Shown: positions 1 through 6,131, numbered from the stretch's first letter. The stretch is DNA of 8,555 nucleotides from an uncultured Chloroflexota bacterium (GCA_913046025.1 CAJWRP010000064.1:1-8555), one strand, 5' to 3'. Notes: generated by a model from the letters alone, not told the origin. Made by a program: numbers and translations.

Positions 1-857
1 TCGAAGGTACCAGCGCGATCGGTGTCGTACTCCAGCAGGAACCTGTCCACATTAAGCGTCCCGAATAGAGTCTCGGCTATGGGTTCGTACCCGCCCTCGG
101 CATACCACATGCTCTGGTTGTTGCCTCTGCACACGTGTATGGCCAGCGTGGTGCCATCCTGCACCGCATCTTCCAGGCAGGTGTTGTCTGCTCTCACAGC
201 CTCTTGAAACAGCTTATCCGGGTCTTGCCCCATGTCTTTCAGGTGCTGCCGCCATTTGGGATCGACGAAGTAGCTGTATCTAGGCGCGTCAAGCTGAATA
301 TAGGAGACTCCGTCGCTGACCAGCGCCTGCACTTCAGCCTTGAGAATGCCGACAATCTCCCACAGGAGGTCGGAGCGAGTAGGGTAGAACTTGTCAGTTA
401 GGCCTTCCTGATAACTGATGGCTGGGAACTGGTTAGGACTCGGGAGAGTAATCTTGAACGGTCCCGGTGCGTGGGCGTTCAGAAAGATTGTCTGCTCTCC
501 GGTAAGGCGGCGTTTGGGACGGAGCTTCCCTCCCACCACCAGGTTTGTGCCCTGCTCTTGAGGGTGATCGCCTGGGCCCTGCCAGATTCGTACAACTGAC
601 GGGACCTCGGAATTGATATAGCCTTGTACCGATTCTGCCAGGACGTTCTGGAAGCTGGAGCGTCTGAATTCGCCGTCGGAAAAGACGTCGATACCCGTCT
701 GACGCTGGCGCTCTATAATTACCTGGATGGCACGGTCCTCCACCGCTTTCAATTGCCTGCGGTTGATGGTACCGCCGCGGAAAGCATCGCGAGCCTGCTT
801 GACCTCAGCTGGCCTGAGTAGGCTGCCTATGTGGTCCGCCCTATAAGTGCCTTCCAA
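1..857 (-). CDS. MetE-like cobalamin-independent methyltransferase, catalytic domain (partial, C-terminus beyond window)
   Basis: The family moves a methyl group from a folate to a zinc-bound thiol, classically homocysteine; relatives act on other thiols and electrophiles. I read 285 codons on the minus strand with no stop. The protein opens with RADHIGSLLRP (residues 6-16), which matches the start of the MetE C-terminal barrel, so this is a stand-alone catalytic domain without the MetE N-terminal half. Further landmarks are DGEFRR (61-66, thiol-substrate Glu63), QLDAPRY (188-194, Asp190), the zinc pair His241-x-Cys243 in HVCRGN, and Glu276 in FLLEYD, the expected third zinc ligand. The fourth ligand, a Cys, would lie past the edge. 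The start is TTG at 857: an in-frame TAG lies two codons upstream and GAAGGG stands 9 nt away. It follows the dioxygenase gene by 80 bp on the same strand. Family is certain; the true acceptor is unknown, so it need not be methionine synthase. Confidence 0.9.
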   Translation of the reverse strand, partial: MEGTYRADHIGSLLRPAEVKQARDAFRGGTINRRQLKAVEDRAIQVIIERQRQTGIDVFSDGEFRRSSFQNVLAESVQGYINSEVPSVVRIWQGPGDHPQEQGTNLVVGGKLRPKRRLTGEQTIFLNAHAPGPFKITLPSPNQFPAISYQEGLTDKFYPTRSDLLWEIVGILKAEVQALVSDGVSYIQLDAPRYSYFVDPKWRQHLKDMGQDPDKLFQEAVRADNTCLEDAVQDGTTLAIHVCRGNNQSMWYAEGGYEPIAETLFGTLNVDRFLLEYDTDRAGTF

Positions 858-866
858 GCTCTATAT

Positions 867-872
867 CCCTTC
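867..872 (-). promoter_or_regulatory. Ribosome binding site of the MetE-like gene
   Basis: GAAGGG on the minus strand sits 9 nt before TTG 857. It fixes this TTG as the start, since the frame is closed just upstream (TAG at 863-861) and the family's conserved RADHIGS motif begins only five codons later, before any ATG in frame. Confidence 0.7.
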
Positions 873-925
873 GTGATTTCTCTCTCGTCGTTTACGACCT
901 CCAGCATTGATGCGCATCTGGTGGA

Positions 926-939
926 AAGCAAATTTGCTT
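926..939. repeat. 14-bp perfect palindrome at the end of the dioxygenase gene
   Basis: AAGCAAATTTGCTT reads identically on both strands and overlaps the dioxygenase stop codon (940-938). On the minus strand it is not followed by a T-run, so it is not a standard terminator. It could be an operator or chance; it lies in the 80-bp gap before the MetE-like gene. Confidence 0.3.
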
Positions 940-1933
940 ACTGGGACCAGATGCCAAATCCCATGGCACACCCGGTGCCGGCCATGGTCCTGTAGCTGGG
1001 TACGTAGTCGGACCACTGGTGGCTTAGGCCTTGGGATGCCCCTGCCATGGCTATCCAGTTACGTATCTCAGATGTTCCCGAATCCAGTCTCTCCCTGGGA
1101 AGGGAAATCAGGGCGTCTTTATCGCCTTCTCTAAGAGCAGTCATTACCTGCTGGTCCATCTCCTCGTCGATGACGAAGTGACTTAGGCCACCTGACGCTA
1201 TCACTCCGACTCGAAGGTTCCCCGGCCACGACTCTACCGCCGCTCTGATCTCTGTACCTAACTGATAACAGCGGTTGAGCGTAGGCTGGTTGGGTGGGTA
1301 ATACGTATTTACCATCACGGGAATTGTCGGGACTATCTTTTCTTGCATGATTCGTCGGTAGACGAATGCAAAAGCATGCCCCATCTGATTATGCCAGTCC
1401 GGCACTTGTTTGATGTGGGCTATGTCAAAGTCCTGCTCACGAAGGTGCTCGATTAGGTGAAGACCTATGTCTGACGCAACAGGGAAGGTTTTTTCGCCAT
1501 TCGGTTGCCTCCAACCCCACGCGGACGCTTTTTTGGCTTCGGACATGTCTGGTGTGATGTGTACCGCGCCGTTTGTTATGCTTTCGCCCCAGTAGACTGC
1601 AATAGCGGGACGGTGATCGTTCCTGAACATCTCTTCCTGGTCGTCGCCGATAATAACCAGCGCATCCAGATTGGCGTTGACGTAGGCTTCAGCCAATTTG
1701 GCGATACCTTTCTGGTTGGCCTGATGGCGTTCCTCCATCTTCTCACGAGTCAACTGCTGCGCAATATTTGATGGTGCAATCTCCAGCAGCTCCTCAAAGG
1801 TGCGGTGTATGCCGGCGTTGTCCAGCAGGGCGGGGTTCTGCTTGTCGCCCTCGCCGTGGTTGAGCCAGAGCTCAGATGGCGTGCTTAACTGCGGGCTGTG
1901 AGACGACCCCATGCCAATAACGACCTGTCCCAT
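938..1933 (-). CDS. LigB-family (class III) extradiol ring-cleavage dioxygenase, catalytic subunit
   Basis: Members of this family use a non-haem Fe(II) to open catecholic rings next to a hydroxyl (protocatechuate 4,5-dioxygenase beta chain, gallate dioxygenase, DODA and relatives). The 331-aa protein starts with GMGSSHSP, placing His12 where LigB has its first iron ligand. GDDQEEMF (96-103), MGHAFAF (His186, possible acid/base) and SGGLSHFVIDEE (247-258, Glu257 as probable iron ligand) follow in family order. His70 is my tentative choice for the second His ligand. The C-terminus has the EIRNWIAMAG and DYVPSYRTMAGTG blocks (289-298, 309-320) seen in long LigB relatives. No LigA-like small-subunit domain is fused or adjacent. 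ATG 1933 has GAAAGGGA upstream. It probably shares a transcript with the MetE-like gene 80 bp downstream. Substrate unknown; some relatives are annotated only as putative aromatic dioxygenases. Confidence 0.9.
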   Translation of the reverse strand: MGQVVIGMGSSHSPQLSTPSELWLNHGEGDKQNPALLDNAGIHRTFEELLEIAPSNIAQQLTREKMEERHQANQKGIAKLAEAYVNANLDALVIIGDDQEEMFRNDHRPAIAVYWGESITNGAVHITPDMSEAKKASAWGWRQPNGEKTFPVASDIGLHLIEHLREQDFDIAHIKQVPDWHNQMGHAFAFVYRRIMQEKIVPTIPVMVNTYYPPNQPTLNRCYQLGTEIRAAVESWPGNLRVGVIASGGLSHFVIDEEMDQQVMTALREGDKDALISLPRERLDSGTSEIRNWIAMAGASQGLSHQWSDYVPSYRTMAGTGCAMGFGIWSQ

Positions 1934-2006
1934 GTCTGTCCCTTTCTGCTACCGGGCCGCTGATTGCCACCGGTTGAACTCTGTAGGCTGCTGAGAATTG
2001 AGCGTG

Positions 2007-2036
2007 ATTTTATCGCTGCGATACCCTGGGCGTCAA
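2007..2036 (-). promoter_or_regulatory. Sigma70-like promoter for the dioxygenase / MetE-like unit
   Basis: TTGACG (2036-2031) and TAAAAT (2012-2007) lie 18 bp apart on the minus strand; each matches the consensus hexamer at five of six positions. Transcription would begin near 2000, giving a leader of roughly 65 nt before ATG 1933. The -35 box overlaps the stop codon of the oxidase remnant, so the remnant does not block it. Prediction by eye only. Confidence 0.5.
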
Positions 2037-2347
2037 TTTATGTCATGATAACCCCGCCGTTCAAAGACCTGCTCTTTGTTGATGTCCTCCAGGATAGACC
2101 CAGAAGACATCAGCAAATTGGTCATGCGCACGCCTTCAGCCCCATGGATCGTGTTTGCCAAGGCAGCCAGCGGTGGCACTATCGGAGACTCACCTACGCT
2201 GCGAATGCCAAAGGGATGGAGAGGGTTAGGGACCTCAATGATTACAGTGTTTATCATAGGCAGGTCTATGGTCTTCGGCATGCGGTAGTCCTGCAAAGAC
2301 GTATTTAGCATATTGCCACTATCATTCAGGCCGTGTGCCAAGTGCTA
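2033..2347 (-). pseudogene. C-terminal remnant of a CoxL/XdhA-type molybdopterin-binding oxidase subunit
   Basis: About 100 codons encode what looks like only the extreme C-terminus of the large subunit of a xanthine dehydrogenase / CO dehydrogenase family molybdenum hydroxylase. Counting from TTG 2341, the recognisable run is LNTSLQDYRMPKTIDLP (12-28), then IIEVPNPLHPFGIRSVGESP (34-53) and IVPPLAALANTIHGAEGVRM (54-73). VGES carries Glu51, which corresponds to the family's catalytic glutamate. Complete large subunits are around 750-800 aa, so nearly all of the protein, including most of the cofactor-binding sequence, is missing. An in-frame TAG closes the frame at 2347-2345; I found no continuation in other frames upstream, and neither TTG 2341 nor ATG 2311 has a convincing ribosome site. 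No CoxM (FAD) or CoxS (Fe-S) gene is nearby. I read it as a deletion remnant; a small expressed protein is unlikely. Confidence 0.75.
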
Positions 2348-2487
2348 TGAACTTTCTGGGTGTATCGGCTGTGTTAGTTATGTTAATTCTTATCCTTCTC
2401 GTATCTGCAAATTTTTTCAGTTTCTATTGAATATGGGGAATCGAGATATCAGGGACATTGTAAATGCCAACTTAGATTATCAGAGGC
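2348..2487. other. AT-rich non-coding gap upstream of the oxidase remnant
   Basis: This roughly 140-bp stretch between the LLM oxidoreductase B stop codon and the oxidase remnant is clearly richer in A+T than its neighbours and has stops in the minus-strand frames I checked. I see no gene, terminator or convincing promoter. It probably marks the junction where the rest of the oxidase gene was deleted. Confidence 0.5.
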
Positions 2488-3423
2488 CTAGCGAAGCCTG
2501 GGTATGACTTCCTCGCCAAGCGCTCGAATGGTTTGTAGAGCGTTCTCTCTATCGTCCAACGCGCAACGGAACAGCATGTGAGTTACCCCGAGAACTTCCA
2601 TGCTCTTGATGTAATTTACACACTCGTCGGTCCCGCCCACAATAAGGGACTCGGACATTTGCTGGGCATCATAGCCTCTGTAGCCGTTTTCCATAATGCC
2701 TTGGGCCTGCTGCCGTGCCTCATTAGCAGTGGACGCTAGGTGTATGTCCCTTCGCAGCACGGTCTCGGTGACCACGTCGGTGCGGTCTAGCTCACCCAGT
2801 TCGCTCTTATACACGCTCATCTTGAGGTCTACGGTGTCGGGAGGCCAACCTGGTTCAATAACCCAGGCATCAGCCAACCGCGCTGCTCGGCGTACCGCAA
2901 CGTCTGCACTACAGCCCATCCACATAGGCAGGCGCCGGTTAAGCGGTTTGGGATTTATGGAAATGTTGTCGAAGGAATAGTGCTTGCCGTGGTATGAGAC
3001 GTTGTCCTGAGACGAGAGCAGACGAAGTATCTCGAAGGTCTCTACGAAGCGTGATACCCGGACCTTTTGCGGAGTCTGGTATGCAACATGAGCCTCGGGC
3101 TGGTGACCCAACGCGCAGATGATCGTGGTACGACCGCCCGAGAGCACATCTAGTGTGCCAAGTTGCTCGGCCAAAAGAATGGGGTTGTAGAACGGCAGTA
3201 GAAAAAGGGGCAGAAGCTGCATGTCCCCGCTGTGAGCGGAAAGCCGTGACATGGCTGGCAGCACCTGAACGTAATCATTGGTCGTTATATGGTGATCGCC
3301 CAGCGACAGTGAATCAAAACCCAGCTTGGCCATCAACTCGACCTCTTCAATGAGGTTGCCCATTATGGCCTTGGTCTGGCCTGTAGTTGGGTAGCTGCTG
3401 GTCAGCGACATTCCAATCTTCAT
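2488..3423 (-). CDS. LLM-class flavin-dependent oxidoreductase B (luciferase-like monooxygenase)
   Basis: A 311-aa TIM-barrel protein of the bacterial luciferase / F420-dependent reductase superfamily. Members use reduced FMN with O2 for monooxygenation, or F420 for hydride transfer; the sequence does not tell me which. Family marks appear in order: the N-terminal strand MKIGMSLTSS, GDHH (42-45), the segment NPILLAEQLGTLDVLSGGR (80-98), the helix RFVETFEILRLLSS (125-138), and NPKPLNRRLPMWMGCSADV (157-175), where a phosphate-binding loop usually lies. The C-terminal GGTDECVNYIKSMEVLGV (263-280) is the usual final-helix region. ATG 3423 has GGAG 10 nt upstream. The 96-bp gap to the preceding DinB-like gene is longer than the other spacings, so it may have its own promoter, though I found none. 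It is clearly diverged from oxidoreductase A, so not a recent duplicate. Confidence 0.9.
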   Translation of the reverse strand: MKIGMSLTSSYPTTGQTKAIMGNLIEEVELMAKLGFDSLSLGDHHITTNDYVQVLPAMSRLSAHSGDMQLLPLFLLPFYNPILLAEQLGTLDVLSGGRTTIICALGHQPEAHVAYQTPQKVRVSRFVETFEILRLLSSQDNVSYHGKHYSFDNISINPKPLNRRLPMWMGCSADVAVRRAARLADAWVIEPGWPPDTVDLKMSVYKSELGELDRTDVVTETVLRRDIHLASTANEARQQAQGIMENGYRGYDAQQMSESLIVGGTDECVNYIKSMEVLGVTHMLFRCALDDRENALQTIRALGEEVIPRLR

Positions 3424-3519
3424 TGTTTTGTATCTCCGGCGGTTTTTTCGTGGTTTAAGTGAATGTACAAGTTCGGCGCATTAGTCTTGGCATCTCGGGG
3501 GGAAGGTTTAGCGCTGACT

Positions 3520-4188
3520 TCAAGGTTCGCTGCGGTCCCAGTCCTTTGCCGACCAGTATCCCTTGAACGGTATATTTACTTTGGCCGTTAGACCCTGGGC
3601 CTTCTTCAGCCTCTGGATGTTGTACAGGTGAGTGATGTATTCGAACCAGCGGTGGCGAAAGGTCGCCTCCAGCGAAACATGGGCCTGGGTAGGACCAGCG
3701 GAGTCAACGCGAAGGCCGTTTGGGTGTACCTCTTGCCAGGGCAGAGCGCTAATGTCGCAGGTGGCTTCTTTTGCTCTCAATGAACCGGCGTTCTCCCGCG
3801 AAAGTATGGACCACGATAGATCCAATGCCCGGCGCAAGACGCCCATAATGTCTTCAATCTGCCAATATACGTTTTCGTCCAGCCGTCGGTCGAACTTCAC
3901 AGATAAGATGCTGTCCAGATCAGCTATGGGGGGAAAGCCTTGGGGAAACAGAACCTCGCCCCAACGCCGCAATAGCCAACGGAAGTCGCCAGATGCCATG
4001 TGGCTGACGTTGCGACGGATGCTCCATTCGCTCCAGCCCCACTTGTTAGAGTCGAAATCCAACTGTTCATCGGTAAGGCACTCAATCTCCTCCGCAATCA
4101 TGTCATATATCCGATTCTCAAATTGAGGGAACAATTGAGTTCCAGGGGCATCATCTGGCAGATTCGAAATTTCCATTTCCCACTTCAA
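3520..4188 (-). CDS. DinB-like four-helix-bundle protein, function unknown
   Basis: A soluble 222-aa protein resembling the DinB/YfiT/maleylpyruvate-isomerase-like fold, whose members include thiol-dependent transferases and isomerases with a three-His metal site. Visible evidence is the pattern LTDEQLDF (38-45), then WSEWSIRRNVSHMASGD (52-68) with His63 in the typical helix-2 position, and the C-terminal FRHRWFEYITHLYNIQRL (177-194) resembling helix 4. In most DinB proteins helix 4 carries His-x3-His; here the spacing gives Glu183-x3-His187, with His179 nearby, so the metal site may be altered. Tryptophan content is high. TTG 4188 follows the LLM oxidoreductase A stop codon by 5 bp, with a CAGG 8 nt upstream, so the two are probably translationally coupled. 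ATG 4176 is an alternative start four codons later. Fold assignment is moderate; no reaction can be named. Confidence 0.7.
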   Translation of the reverse strand: MKWEMEISNLPDDAPGTQLFPQFENRIYDMIAEEIECLTDEQLDFDSNKWGWSEWSIRRNVSHMASGDFRWLLRRWGEVLFPQGFPPIADLDSILSVKFDRRLDENVYWQIEDIMGVLRRALDLSWSILSRENAGSLRAKEATCDISALPWQEVHPNGLRVDSAGPTQAHVSLEATFRHRWFEYITHLYNIQRLKKAQGLTAKVNIPFKGYWSAKDWDRSEP

Positions 4189-4193
4189 TAAAT

Positions 4194-5084
4194 TTACCTG
4201 ACTAGTGGCATCACCTTATCAGCGAAATTGTCCATTACATTGTTAATGTGAGCAGCGTCCAGGGATCCTATTTGCATGACAACCTCTTCAACGCCAAGCG
4301 CCTCAAAACCCTTGATAGAGTCCGCTATCTGTTGCGGTGTGCCCACCAGAGGCTCGTCGGCACTGCTTGAGCTATCGGTCAGAACGTTTACTTCGGCCCT
4401 GATCGATAGGGTGATCTCATCCATAGTGCGGTCCTGCTCGTCCAACTGTGTCTGCAACTTGGCCAGGCTCTCGCGCATCTTATTGGCCGACATACGGTTA
4501 GGGTGCCATCCATCTCCAAGACGGGCCACTCTGCGTAATGCCGCGTCACTGGTGCCGCCAATCCACAGTGGGGGGTGCGGACTTTGCAGGGGCTTAGGGG
4601 AAAATGGCGCTCCAGAGAACTGGTAAAACCTGCCGTCGAAGCTAGGTTCCTTCTGAGTCCATAGCTCCTTCATGATGGCCAGGCTCTCGTCGGCGTAGCG
4701 TCCTCGGGTGTGGTAGTGGCTGCCCAGGGCGTCGGACTCTGGCTGAAGGGCGCCCACACCTACTCCCACGGTAACTCTCCCGCCTGAAAACACGTCTAGC
4801 GTGGCCAATTCCTTGGCCAGCACGATGGGATTCAGATAGGGGAGCACCAGTATCGTCGTGCCGAGCCGCACCTTTTTCGTCATGGCGGCGGCAAAATTCA
4901 GGGTCGTTAGCGCGTCGTAGTAAGGCTTGTGGCCCAGGCGCTCATAAATATACCCGGCATTGAAGACGTGGTGGTTTACCCAAACAGAGTCGAAGCCCTG
5001 CTCCTCGGCCTTGGGAGCTATGCTAAGAACGTCCTGCGGGTCTTCAATACCCCAGTTGTTGGGTATGGTGATGCCTAATTTCAA
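4194..5084 (-). CDS. LLM-class flavin-dependent oxidoreductase A (luciferase-like monooxygenase)
   Basis: A 296-aa luciferase-like TIM-barrel protein that may use FMN or F420. Landmarks: KLGITIPNNWG (2-12), GFDSVWVNHH (30-39), VRLGTTILVLPYLNPIVLAK (72-91), LATLDVFSGGRVTVGVGVG (93-111), the helix RGRYADESLAIMKELWT (127-143), the phosphate-loop region FSPKPLQSPHPPLWIGGTSD (161-180) and the final GTPQQIADSIKGFEALGVEE (248-267). The strong VGVGVG and RY..E..AIMKELW signatures resemble the F420-type subgroup, but FMN monooxygenases share them. I place the start at TTG 5084, which follows GGGGA by 6 nt and gives the normal family N-terminus. A longer reading to 5318 would overlap the aldolase gene by about 200 bp and adds no family-like sequence. 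It lies 31 bp after the aldolase-like gene and 5 bp before the DinB-like gene, probably as one operon. Confidence 0.92.
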   Translation of the reverse strand: MKLGITIPNNWGIEDPQDVLSIAPKAEEQGFDSVWVNHHVFNAGYIYERLGHKPYYDALTTLNFAAAMTKKVRLGTTILVLPYLNPIVLAKELATLDVFSGGRVTVGVGVGALQPESDALGSHYHTRGRYADESLAIMKELWTQKEPSFDGRFYQFSGAPFSPKPLQSPHPPLWIGGTSDAALRRVARLGDGWHPNRMSANKMRESLAKLQTQLDEQDRTMDEITLSIRAEVNVLTDSSSSADEPLVGTPQQIADSIKGFEALGVEEVVMQIGSLDAAHINNVMDNFADKVMPLVR

Positions 5085-5090
5085 ATCAGT

Positions 5091-5095
5091 TCCCC
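5091..5095 (-). promoter_or_regulatory. Ribosome binding site setting the TTG start of oxidoreductase A
   Basis: GGGGA on the minus strand lies 6 nt before TTG 5084, inside the 31-bp gap after the aldolase-like gene. It supports the short start over the 78-codon upstream extension. Confidence 0.6.
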
Positions 5096-5115
5096 GCTTG
5101 TTTGCCGAGTATTTC

Positions 5116-5904
5116 TTATGCGCCGTCCAGGGCCTTCCACATGGCATCAGCCTCTTTCTTCCAGAAGTTAAAAAGAATGGCGATGTCAGTACCAATAGAG
5201 AAGTGACGGACGCCCATGTCCAGATACATCTTGGCTTCGTCAGCCGTTCCAATCTCAGCTCTAGGTGGAATGCCTTTCGCAAGACAAGCCTTAAATACCT
5301 TGTCTCTGGCTGCAACAACCTCTGGGTGGGTGCGCTCTCCAGCCCTGCCTATGCTGACCGAGTAGTCGGAGCCGCCCCACTGGACCATGTCGATGCCTGG
5401 GATTTCAAGAATCTCGTCCAGGTTTTCCACGGCGCCCTTCTTTTCGATCATCATCGCGATGACCGTCTCCTGAAGTGACTTGACGTACTCTTTGGAGCCG
5501 CCATATCCCATGTAGCTGTTACGTCGGGTTGCGACGCCATATAGGCCCTTGTCCTCGGGCGTGTCTGGCATTGCAATGCGAATGCACTCGCGAACGTCGT
5601 CGGCGGAGCGGGCGTCCGTGAACAGCACGCTGCTGAATCCGGAGCCAATGCCTCGCTGCGCCAGGTAGGCCTGGTCGCTCTGGTCCACCTTAATCATGGT
5701 TCCCATGTTGTACAGTTCGGCTGCGCGAGCCAGGTTGTCCAGGTCGTGCAGATCGGAAGGGCCGTACTCGGCCACGAACTCTACGTAGTCATACATTCCT
5801 GTGTGGCCAATTGCCTCCACCACTGATGGCCAGGTGGTGTGAATATGGGTACTTACGGTGGGTTTGCCAGCGTCAAGTTTCTCGCGAAGAACGTTGGGTC
5901 TCAT
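5116..5904 (-). CDS. HpcH/HpaI-type aldolase family protein with altered active-site residues
   Basis: A 262-aa barrel protein of the HpcH/HpaI aldolase / citrate-lyase family, which makes or breaks C-C bonds beside a pyruvate enolate held by a divalent metal (4-hydroxy-2-oxoheptanedioate aldolase, macrophomate synthase and others). Metal ligands look present: Glu154 in MMIEKKGAVENLDEI (151-165) and Asp180 in GGSDYS (177-182). The N-terminal half differs from the classic enzymes. Where HpaI has an Asp-Gly-Glu-His-Ala-Pro motif with its catalytic His, this protein has AEYGPSD (45-51), giving Tyr47. Where HpaI has the substrate-binding Arg in VVRP, this one has MIKVD with Lys72. It may be a lyase or hydrolase with other chemistry. 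ATG 5904 follows GGAGG by 8 nt and lies downstream of a TATAAT box. It is first gene of the likely aldolase-LLM-DinB operon. Family confident, reaction unknown. Confidence 0.85.
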   Translation of the reverse strand: MRPNVLREKLDAGKPTVSTHIHTTWPSVVEAIGHTGMYDYVEFVAEYGPSDLHDLDNLARAAELYNMGTMIKVDQSDQAYLAQRGIGSGFSSVLFTDARSADDVRECIRIAMPDTPEDKGLYGVATRRNSYMGYGGSKEYVKSLQETVIAMMIEKKGAVENLDEILEIPGIDMVQWGGSDYSVSIGRAGERTHPEVVAARDKVFKACLAKGIPPRAEIGTADEAKMYLDMGVRHFSIGTDIAILFNFWKKEADAMWKALDGA

Positions 5905-5912
5905 AGTGTCTG

Positions 5913-5917
5913 CCTCC
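5913..5917 (-). promoter_or_regulatory. Strong ribosome binding site of the aldolase-like gene
   Basis: A full GGAGG sits 8 nt before ATG 5904 on the minus strand. It decides against the longer open frame that begins at 6000, whose N-terminal 32 codons have no family resemblance. Confidence 0.8.
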
Positions 5918-5946
5918 GAGATATTAATCCTCTTGGTTTTGGCCGC

Positions 5947-5952
5947 ATTATA
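5947..5952 (-). promoter_or_regulatory. -10 box (TATAAT) for the aldolase-LLM-DinB operon
   Basis: A perfect TATAAT on the minus strand, with predicted start near 5940 and a leader of about 36 nt to ATG 5904. The matching -35 is poor: the hexamer 17 bp upstream is TGGTGT, and a TTGAGT lies only 12 bp away. A weak -35 with a repeat array immediately upstream is what an activator-dependent promoter would look like (inference). Confidence 0.5.
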
Positions 5953-5987
5953 GGGGAGATTACCACTCAACACCATTTTTGGTTTTT

Positions 5988-6082
5988 GAATAATGGGCAA
6001 TTTAGCAATTATCGGCGGACGCTTCTTTAGAATAACGGGGAATGCTGCCGAATTTAGCAGACGCTATTTTTGAATAACGGGC
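5988..6082. repeat. Degenerate 42-bp-period tandem repeat in the divergent intergenic region
   Basis: The core GAATAAYGGGS occurs at 5988-5998, 6030-6040 and 6072-6082, each exactly 42 bp from the next. A second shared block, GC(G/A)GACGCT, occurs at 6014-6022 and 6056-6064, also 42 bp apart, so whole units are repeated with drift, about 2.3 copies. A separate 9-mer AATTTAGCA at 5999-6007 and 6051-6059 is out of phase by 10 bp. 42 bp is four DNA turns, so each core would face the same side of the helix. The array lies upstream of the -10 box of the minus-strand operon and about 90 bp before the plus-strand ThDP gene, so it could regulate both. Confidence 0.6.
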
Positions 6083-6131
6083 GAACCCATCGTTTCAGGT
6101 CTTCGGCGACATCAGCGAACGGTCATGCATG

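Noticed and set aside
135..821. Plus-strand frames at the left end (135-401, 624-821)
   Set aside because: They lie opposite the MetE-like gene, whose minus-strand reading has all expected motifs.
1964..2308. 114-codon plus-strand frame opposite the oxidase remnant
   Set aside because: The minus strand carries clear CoxL/XdhA C-terminal motifs, so this frame is a shadow.
3632..4126. 164-codon open frame on the plus strand
   Set aside because: Antisense shadow of the DinB-like gene: no recognisable family, no ribosome site, Ser/Arg-rich low-quality composition.
5085..5318. 78-codon upstream extension of LLM oxidoreductase A
   Set aside because: It overlaps the aldolase-like gene in another frame, lacks family-like sequence, and the GGGGA site plus normal N-terminus point to TTG 5084.
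5905..6000. 32-codon upstream extension of the aldolase-like protein
   Set aside because: It would contain the TATAAT box and the GGAGG site, and the family N-terminus begins at ATG 5904.
5988..6082. CRISPR-like array
   Set aside because: Only two to three degenerate units, with drift across the whole 42-bp unit rather than identical repeats and unique spacers; no cas gene.
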